From: Bacillus sp. (in: firmicutes)
GTDB lineage: Bacteria; Bacillota; Clostridia; Lachnospirales; Lachnospiraceae
DNA length: 36,405 nt
Direction: 5' to 3'
NCBI GenBank assembly: GCA_023666125.1
Contig: JAMPCN010000019.1
Coordinates: 1-36,405 of the forward strand
The notes beneath the pieces were generated by a model. The model was not told where the DNA came from and ran no database searches. It saw only the letters and a program-made list of their open reading frames with translations. Below, piece by piece: positions 31,912 through 36,405 of the stretch (its first letter is position 1; every line of letters begins with the position of its first letter). Made by a program: the position numbers and the translations under genes.

Positions 31912-33504
31912 CTAAATACCGGTTAATTTAACGTCTCCGCGTGATTTGACAAATCTGCAATACTGCGATTCTTTCTGCACCACCATGGAAACGTCTCCAA
32001 TGCAGATTTTCGTTCCCGGGTATACTGTGTCTCTTACAATGACGCACGCGCCGTCCTTGCCTTTCATCTGCGCTTGAAGCGCTTCTATCTCGTCTATATA
32101 ACCGCTGACAAGACCCGCTTTCTGCTGATTGGAAGAAGCCAGCGTCTGCACATATTTAAGCTGCTCCGGCGACAGTTTTGCGCCCTTTGCCATCTTCTGT
32201 TTGGTAGAAACCAAAATCTGCTGTATCTGCTGTATGGATTTGTTTTCCTCTTCCACTTTCTGCATTAATTCCTGCAATCTTACTGCCAGATTCGGGTCGG
32301 AACCTACCTCTACGACCGTATCGGCTCCCATGGCCGAACCAAGCGTCTTGACGTTGACGCAGTTTACCGCGCTGACCCTGCCTCCCGTAATGAAGCCTTT
32401 GCGCCCGTCTACATTGATTTCCGTACCCGCCATAATATTGCTGTGCAGGATGGACTCGGACATAACATAACCGTCGGCCTGCGCGTTGACGCTCTGTAAA
32501 AATTTAGCCACGATATTGCCTTTGGCCTTTAAGCTGCCTCTGCCCATACCGTTCATGCCGCGGGCGATAATAATATTTTCTCCCGCTTCCAAAACGGCGC
32601 CTTCCACAACGCCTTTTACCTCTATATTGCCCTTGGCCTTTACTTCAAAATTCGTACAGACATTGCCGTTGACCTGCACATTGCCGTCATAGTCTATGTT
32701 TCCGGTCGCATTATCGACATTTTCAACAATCAGCACATCCGAAACGAAAACGCTTCCCTCTACGAGTTCCACATGGCCGTCCACCATGGATGTCAATGTT
32801 GTATTATCTTCCGAAATCTCAATATTATTACCATACTTTAAAACGGCCTTTTTCACGTCACGCGGCTTGATGCGCGCGCCAAGGATATTCGTGCCGGGTT
32901 CGCCCGGATCTTCCGGAATCAGTTTAGCCAGTACCGCTCCCTTATCGCAGTGCTGTACGACGTTTAACTGGAAAAAGTCCACGCTTCCGTCTTCCTTCAC
33001 CGCGGGTTTTGCTTTTTTATCGGTATTAAAATAATATTCAATGCGGGCGTCGCTGCCATGTACAGGCTCCGTTCCCTTTGCCACGAGAATATCTTTACAA
33101 TACTCCCTTTTCTTTGCAAAAAGCATCTTAATTTCGTCCGTTAAAATACCGTGGCGGATGCCTCTTACTTCCAAATCATTCATAAATTCCTCTTCCGTCA
33201 TTTCCTCGCCGCCAACGGACGGTGCATAAAATCTGGCGTATGCCTCCATATTGTCAGGCGTTATCGTAAATTTATAACATTCCCGCTCCATCAGTGTCGT
33301 ACGTTTTTCCAATAAAACAATGACCGCCTTCTCCGCAGAGACTTCCACGGCCTTATATAACGCATTTTTATCATATACAATGTCTTTCATTGCCAAATAC
33401 TCTACTACGTCGTTTACCATCACCGGTTCGCCGCCATCTGTCGGCGGAATCAGCTTCAGGCTTGTTTTTTCCTCTTCATGGATTAATCTGAAATATCCGT
33501 TCAT
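31912..33504 (-). CDS. FapA (DUF342) family protein
   Basis: 530 residues from ATG 33504 (MNGYFRLIHEEEKTSLK), five bases after GAGG; ATG 33519 has no site. An N-terminal helical/alpha-beta part (about 1-170) leads to a right-handed beta-helix region (about 170-400) with repeated Val/Gly turns (NIDYDGNVQVNGNVCTNFEV, KAKGNIEVKGVVEGAVLEAG). A coiled coil (ELMQKVEEENKSIQQIQQIL) and a short beta-ending follow. FapA/DUF342 proteins are reported near flagellar genes in several Gram-positives and their role is not well settled. It follows sigD by 37 bp. Confidence 0.82.
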   Translation of the reverse strand: MNGYFRLIHEEEKTSLKLIPPTDGGEPVMVNDVVEYLAMKDIVYDKNALYKAVEVSAEKAVIVLLEKRTTLMERECYKFTITPDNMEAYARFYAPSVGGEEMTEEEFMNDLEVRGIRHGILTDEIKMLFAKKREYCKDILVAKGTEPVHGSDARIEYYFNTDKKAKPAVKEDGSVDFFQLNVVQHCDKGAVLAKLIPEDPGEPGTNILGARIKPRDVKKAVLKYGNNIEISEDNTTLTSMVDGHVELVEGSVFVSDVLIVENVDNATGNIDYDGNVQVNGNVCTNFEVKAKGNIEVKGVVEGAVLEAGENIIIARGMNGMGRGSLKAKGNIVAKFLQSVNAQADGYVMSESILHSNIMAGTEINVDGRKGFITGGRVSAVNCVNVKTLGSAMGADTVVEVGSDPNLAVRLQELMQKVEEENKSIQQIQQILVSTKQKMAKGAKLSPEQLKYVQTLASSNQQKAGLVSGYIDEIEALQAQMKGKDGACVIVRDTVYPGTKICIGDVSMVVQKESQYCRFVKSRGDVKLTGI

Positions 33505-33541
33505 CTTTACCTCGTTCATTCAGGGTTCTGCCATGCGGCAG

Positions 33542-34318
33542 TTACTGTCTCTCTGTTAAAATGCCCATATAATTTCCCAGTTTACTCTTCATCTTCTGTA
33601 ACGCCCTCGTATGAAGCTGTGAAATTCTGGACTCTGACACTTCCAAAACACTGCTGATTTCTTTTAATGTCAAATCCTCATAATAATATAATACAATGAC
33701 TTTCCGCTCTTTCTCCGTCAAAAGTTCCAGCGCTTCGGCAAGAATCCGTTTCAATTCGTCTCTTTCGATAACTTCTTCCGGCCCGTCAAACTGCGCGTTA
33801 CGGTTATAGCTGTTATCGGTCGGGATTTCGCTCCCCTGCTCCAAAAATTCATTCAAAGAAATAACATTCGTCACTTTCATCTGTGACTGCCAGTCAATAT
33901 ATTCGTTATTGGTGATGCCAAGGCTTTCGGCGATTTCCTCATCAGTCGCGCTTCTGCCGTATTTCGCCTCAATCTCCTTAATCGCCGCATCAATTCTTTT
34001 CTGTTTCTGCCTGATTGTTCTGGGAATCCAGTCCATTTTCCGTATCTGGTCTAAAATCGCGCCGCGGATACGCAGACTGGCATACGTTTCAAACTTGACG
34101 TCTTTCATGGCATCAAATTTGTCAATAGCGTCAATCAAGCCAAAGATACCATAACTTACCAAGTCCTCATATTCCACATTATACCCCAGATACATGCTAA
34201 GACGCCCTGCGACCATCTTGACAAGCGGGGCGTATTCCAATATGATTTTTTCTCTCACTTCGGGCGACTTTGTTTTTTCATATTCATCCCAAAGTTTTTT
34301 CTTACCTGCCTCGTCCAT
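33542..34318 (-). CDS. sigD: Flagellar/motility sigma factor SigD (FliA/WhiG family)
   Basis: 258 residues. Region 2: EYAPLVKMVAGRLSMYLG, EDLVSYGIFGLIDAIDKFD, then FETYASLRIRGAILDQIRKM with WIPRTIRQK after it (the FliA-type 2.3/2.4 with the RGAILD signature). Region 3: YGRSATDEEIAESLGI. Region 4: LTEKERKVIVLYYYEDLTLK then EISSVLEVSESRISQLHTRA, the helix-turn-helix. Region 1 is absent, as in the family. It directs transcription of late flagellar, chemotaxis and autolysin genes. Its position after cheD matches B. subtilis. Confidence 0.96.
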   Translation of the reverse strand: MDEAGKKKLWDEYEKTKSPEVREKIILEYAPLVKMVAGRLSMYLGYNVEYEDLVSYGIFGLIDAIDKFDAMKDVKFETYASLRIRGAILDQIRKMDWIPRTIRQKQKRIDAAIKEIEAKYGRSATDEEIAESLGITNNEYIDWQSQMKVTNVISLNEFLEQGSEIPTDNSYNRNAQFDGPEEVIERDELKRILAEALELLTEKERKVIVLYYYEDLTLKEISSVLEVSESRISQLHTRALQKMKSKLGNYMGILTERQ

Positions 34319-34347
34319 GCCGTTTCCCCATCACATCAAACTTTATT

Positions 34348-34800
34348 TTAGAAAATCAATTCCTCTTCATCGTTATCCGCTAGCCGTCCAACCTGCACTG
34401 ACTCGCCCTCTTCTTCTTCCTGCTGCGCCTCGTCCGTTATGTCAACGCTTTCCGCCGTTCCGTCAGGCGCTTTCGCATAAACCTCTCCGGCTTCTTTTAA
34501 CCTTTCTTCCACCTGCGCCTCAAAACGGTCCAGCATCCATTTCAACAGCTCTCCCACAATATAAAACGCAAGCAGAACGCACAGTAAAATAACCAGCATA
34601 TCTTTGGATTTATAATGCATTACATACATGGTAATACTGGAGGCAGCCCCCGCAAGAAGCATGACAAAAGGAGGAATCAGCTTTCTTTTCTTCGCTCTGA
34701 TTTCTGCCTTTTTCTGCTCTATTTCACGTTCTTTTTCTTTTTCTCTCTCCAGTTCCGCAAAATCCGTAATAAACGTTTGTTGTTGTTCTTCTTTCTCCAA
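34348..34800 (-). CDS. Small two-helix membrane protein between cheD and sigD
   Basis: 150 residues. A charged N-terminal coiled coil (ELEREKEKEREIEQKKAEIR), two membrane helices (PPFVMLLAGAASSITMYVM and MLVILLCVLLAFYIVGELL), a short helical stretch and an acidic tail (EEEEGESVQVGRLADNDEEE). I do not recognise it. The start is TTG 34800 with GGAAGG eight bases upstream; no better ATG exists in frame before the coiled coil. It is in the fla/che operon and probably acts at the membrane in motility or chemotaxis. Confidence 0.7.
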   Translation of the reverse strand: MEKEEQQQTFITDFAELEREKEKEREIEQKKAEIRAKKRKLIPPFVMLLAGAASSITMYVMHYKSKDMLVILLCVLLAFYIVGELLKWMLDRFEAQVEERLKEAGEVYAKAPDGTAESVDITDEAQQEEEEGESVQVGRLADNDEEELIF

Positions 34801-34834
34801 TGTTATTACCTTCCACCCATACCAAATAGTATAC

Positions 34835-35323
34835 TCAAATCGTTTTTTCCGGTTTTCCTACCGCACGAATCACATAATCACCGGTCTCCGGATAAAAAAT
34901 AACGGTTCTTCCATAGTTTTTCCCCGTATCCTCCGCGAGAATCGGTATCTTTAATTCGGCAAGTTTTTTCTTGGACGCCTCCACGTTTCTCTCGCCTACA
35001 CGGATAGTTTCCGAATTGCCTCCGCCAAAAGAGAACATCTGGGCGCCGCCTGCAATTTTCGCTACAAGCCTTGTTCTGTTTGCGCCCTTTGCCACTACTC
35101 TCTTTACCAGTTCCTCTATACCTGTATCAGCAAATTTCGGAATATTACTGTTATTTCTGATTGTCGTACTATCCGGCAGCATAACATGCGCCAATCCCCC
35201 GATTTTCGTCACCGGGTCTCTTATTGCAATTCCTACGCATGAACCTAGTCCCAATGTAGTAATGCCATCAGGACTAACACATACATTCAAATCGGCCATA
35301 CCGACCTTTATCACCTGAGCCAT
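34835..35323 (-). CDS. cheD: Chemoreceptor glutamine deamidase CheD
   Basis: Deamidates glutamines of chemoreceptors and binds CheC to modulate the CheC phosphatase. 162 residues, the usual length. Catalytic Cys29 lies in LGLGSCVGIAIRD, His46 in GGLAHVMLPDS and Thr23 precedes them. FGGGNSETIRVGERN and GRTVIFYPETG complete the fold. It follows cheC by 34 bp and precedes the small membrane gene and sigD. Confidence 0.96.
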   Translation of the reverse strand: MAQVIKVGMADLNVCVSPDGITTLGLGSCVGIAIRDPVTKIGGLAHVMLPDSTTIRNNSNIPKFADTGIEELVKRVVAKGANRTRLVAKIAGGAQMFSFGGGNSETIRVGERNVEASKKKLAELKIPILAEDTGKNYGRTVIFYPETGDYVIRAVGKPEKTI

Positions 35324-35357
35324 GTTCCTGAATCTCCCACCTTCACTATTACTATTT

Positions 35358-35975
35358 TCATACCGCCATACCTAATGCGGCTAATATTTTGCTATAAGAT
35401 TCCAAATCCGGAATCAAAATAAAATACCCGTCAATAGCAACTTCGTCAAAGAACTGCGTCTGAATCAACAGCATTCTGTCGCCTACTGCGCCAAACTGAA
35501 TCGCCGGCACGCTCATAATCGCTCCCGCCATATCTACCGTCATATCCGGTATAGTCGGGAATATTTTTAAATTGGTAATCATAGAAAGGGAATTTAAATA
35601 CGCACCCGTAATAATGTTACCGACTTCTTTTAAGGCGGACAGTTCCATTTCGGAAAAATCATCCCCCTCCGGCTGCATTCCCATCAGTTTGGATACAAGG
35701 AATCTTGATGACTCCTTTTCCAAAAGGAACATAATGCTGCCGGTAATATCACCCTCTACGCCGAGATAGATGCCGGCCATAATCTGCTCCTCGCCTCCCA
35801 TGGCTTCCCCTATCTCTTTAAATTCCAGCAGGCCGACTTTCGGCACCGACATATCCACTTTACATTGCAGCATTTCGGCTAACGCCGTCGTCGCATTGCC
35901 CGCTCCAATATTGCCCAGTTCCCTTAAAACGTCAAAATACTCCTGAGACATTTCATCAAAATTCAATTCGCCCAC
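35358..35975 (-). CDS. cheC: CheY-P phosphatase CheC
   Basis: Removes phosphate from CheY-P to reset the flagellar switch. 205 residues with two active-site copies: DVLRELGN (about 15-22) followed by VP, and SALKEVGN (about 112-119) with IP after it, both of the (D/S)xxxExxN...P form. GTG 35975 is the start, with AGGAGG seven bases upstream. It is 11 bp after cheW and forms the known CheC-CheD pair with the next gene. Confidence 0.95.
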   Translation of the reverse strand: MGELNFDEMSQEYFDVLRELGNIGAGNATTALAEMLQCKVDMSVPKVGLLEFKEIGEAMGGEEQIMAGIYLGVEGDITGSIMFLLEKESSRFLVSKLMGMQPEGDDFSEMELSALKEVGNIITGAYLNSLSMITNLKIFPTIPDMTVDMAGAIMSVPAIQFGAVGDRMLLIQTQFFDEVAIDGYFILIPDLESYSKILAALGMAV

Positions 35976-35986
35976 GCGTCAACCTC

Positions 35987-36405
35987 CTAAGAATTCTCCG
36001 GCATAACCAGATTCAAATCGAGAAGCGAAATCAAACCGCCCTCGCATTTCCCGATACCGGAAATAAAATTGTCTTTTTCGTCTTTAGAATCATATGCCAC
36101 TTTTTCTATCTGTTCTGCATCCAAAGTGACTACTTCCTTTACTTCATCTACAATAATGCCAATCATACCCTGCTGTTCCATCTTAATGACAATGATTCTG
36201 CTGGCCTTGGTAACGATATCTTCTTCCAAGCCCATTTTCAGACGGATGCTCATAACGGGAAGCACCTCGCCGCGCAGATTAATGACTCCCTTTAAATAGG
36301 GCGCAACCTTGGGTACTCTCGTAATCTTCTGCATCCTCAAAATATTGTCGATATATTTGATATCAATTCCATATTGTTCATCACCCAGACGAATCACGAT
36401 AAACT
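35987..36405 (-). CDS. cheW: Chemotaxis coupling protein CheW (5' end outside window)
   Basis: Couples chemoreceptors to the CheA kinase. The frame reads through the right window edge (…FIVIRLGDEQYGIDI), so a few N-terminal residues are missing; the internal GTG at 36397 is not the true start. SH3-like folds show VAPYLKGVINLRGEVLPVMS (the conserved NLRG), IVDEVKEVVTLDAEQIEKV and FISGIGKCEGGLISLLDLN. It sits in front of cheC as in B. subtilis. Confidence 0.95.
   Translation of the reverse strand, partial: FIVIRLGDEQYGIDIKYIDNILRMQKITRVPKVAPYLKGVINLRGEVLPVMSIRLKMGLEEDIVTKASRIIVIKMEQQGMIGIIVDEVKEVVTLDAEQIEKVAYDSKDEKDNFISGIGKCEGGLISLLDLNLVMPENS

Overview
The window looks like a piece of chromosome from a motile, low-to-mid GC member of the Firmicutes, most likely Lachnospiraceae/Clostridia. 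The reasons are a Gram-positive PolC-type polymerase, the fla/che operon tail running into rpsB-tsf-pyrH-frr-uppS-cdsA-dxr-rseP-ispG-polC ... rimP-nusA (the same backbone order as Bacillus subtilis, with ispG where B. subtilis has proS), a spore-type SpoIID/LysM protein, and strong GGAGG ribosome binding sites. Almost every gene lies on the minus strand, so transcription runs from right (36405) to left (1). The only clear plus-strand gene is a tRNA-Glu(CTC).

Reading in the direction of transcription: (1) 36405-29630 is the distal end of the flagellar/chemotaxis operon: cheW (cut by the window edge), cheC, cheD, a small membrane protein, sigD/fliA, a FapA/DUF342 protein, a small hypothetical protein, a SwrB-position membrane/coiled-coil/HTH protein, and a short MltG-like membrane protein. 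(2) A sigma-A promoter and a folded leader drive rpsB-tsf, closed by a terminator. (3) 27598-21113 is an accessory block placed between tsf and pyrH: a PAS-GGDEF diguanylate cyclase, a DUF6033-like protein behind a possible SigD promoter, an MFS/spermidine-synthase fusion, rubrerythrin, a membrane-anchored polysaccharide deacetylase and a bactofilin. (4) 21068-15774 is pyrH-frr, then uppS-cdsA-dxr-rseP (translation, undecaprenyl, phospholipid, MEP-isoprenoid and site-2-protease functions). (5) 15551-7940 holds a PP2C phosphatase, a Ser/Thr kinase, ispG and polC. (6) 7864-2062 is a looser group: a spore peptidoglycan-binding SpoIID/LysM protein, a PsiE-like membrane protein, a second polysaccharide deacetylase, a YfcE-type phosphodiesterase, a DUF5050-like exported protein and a frame-damaged short-chain dehydrogenase. 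(7) 2008-1260 is an AT-rich island. (8) tRNA-Glu lies next to it, followed by rimP and the start of nusA.

The standout is region 7. Upstream of a TenpN/ToxN-like protein (1260-1790) lie a sigma-A promoter, two exactly 51-nt tandem repeats and a Rho-independent terminator. This is the layout of a type III toxin-antitoxin system, in which an RNA made of tandem pseudoknots neutralises an endoribonuclease. The two repeats differ at 10 positions. Nine of these fall in predicted stems, and all nine keep base pairing in an H-type pseudoknot read from the minus strand, so the sequence itself supports an RNA antitoxin.

Other regulatory structure includes an intrinsic terminator in the leader of rimP-nusA (candidate NusA feedback), a candidate S2-type leader before rpsB, and two palindrome-rich intergenic elements before frr and uppS that resemble each other.
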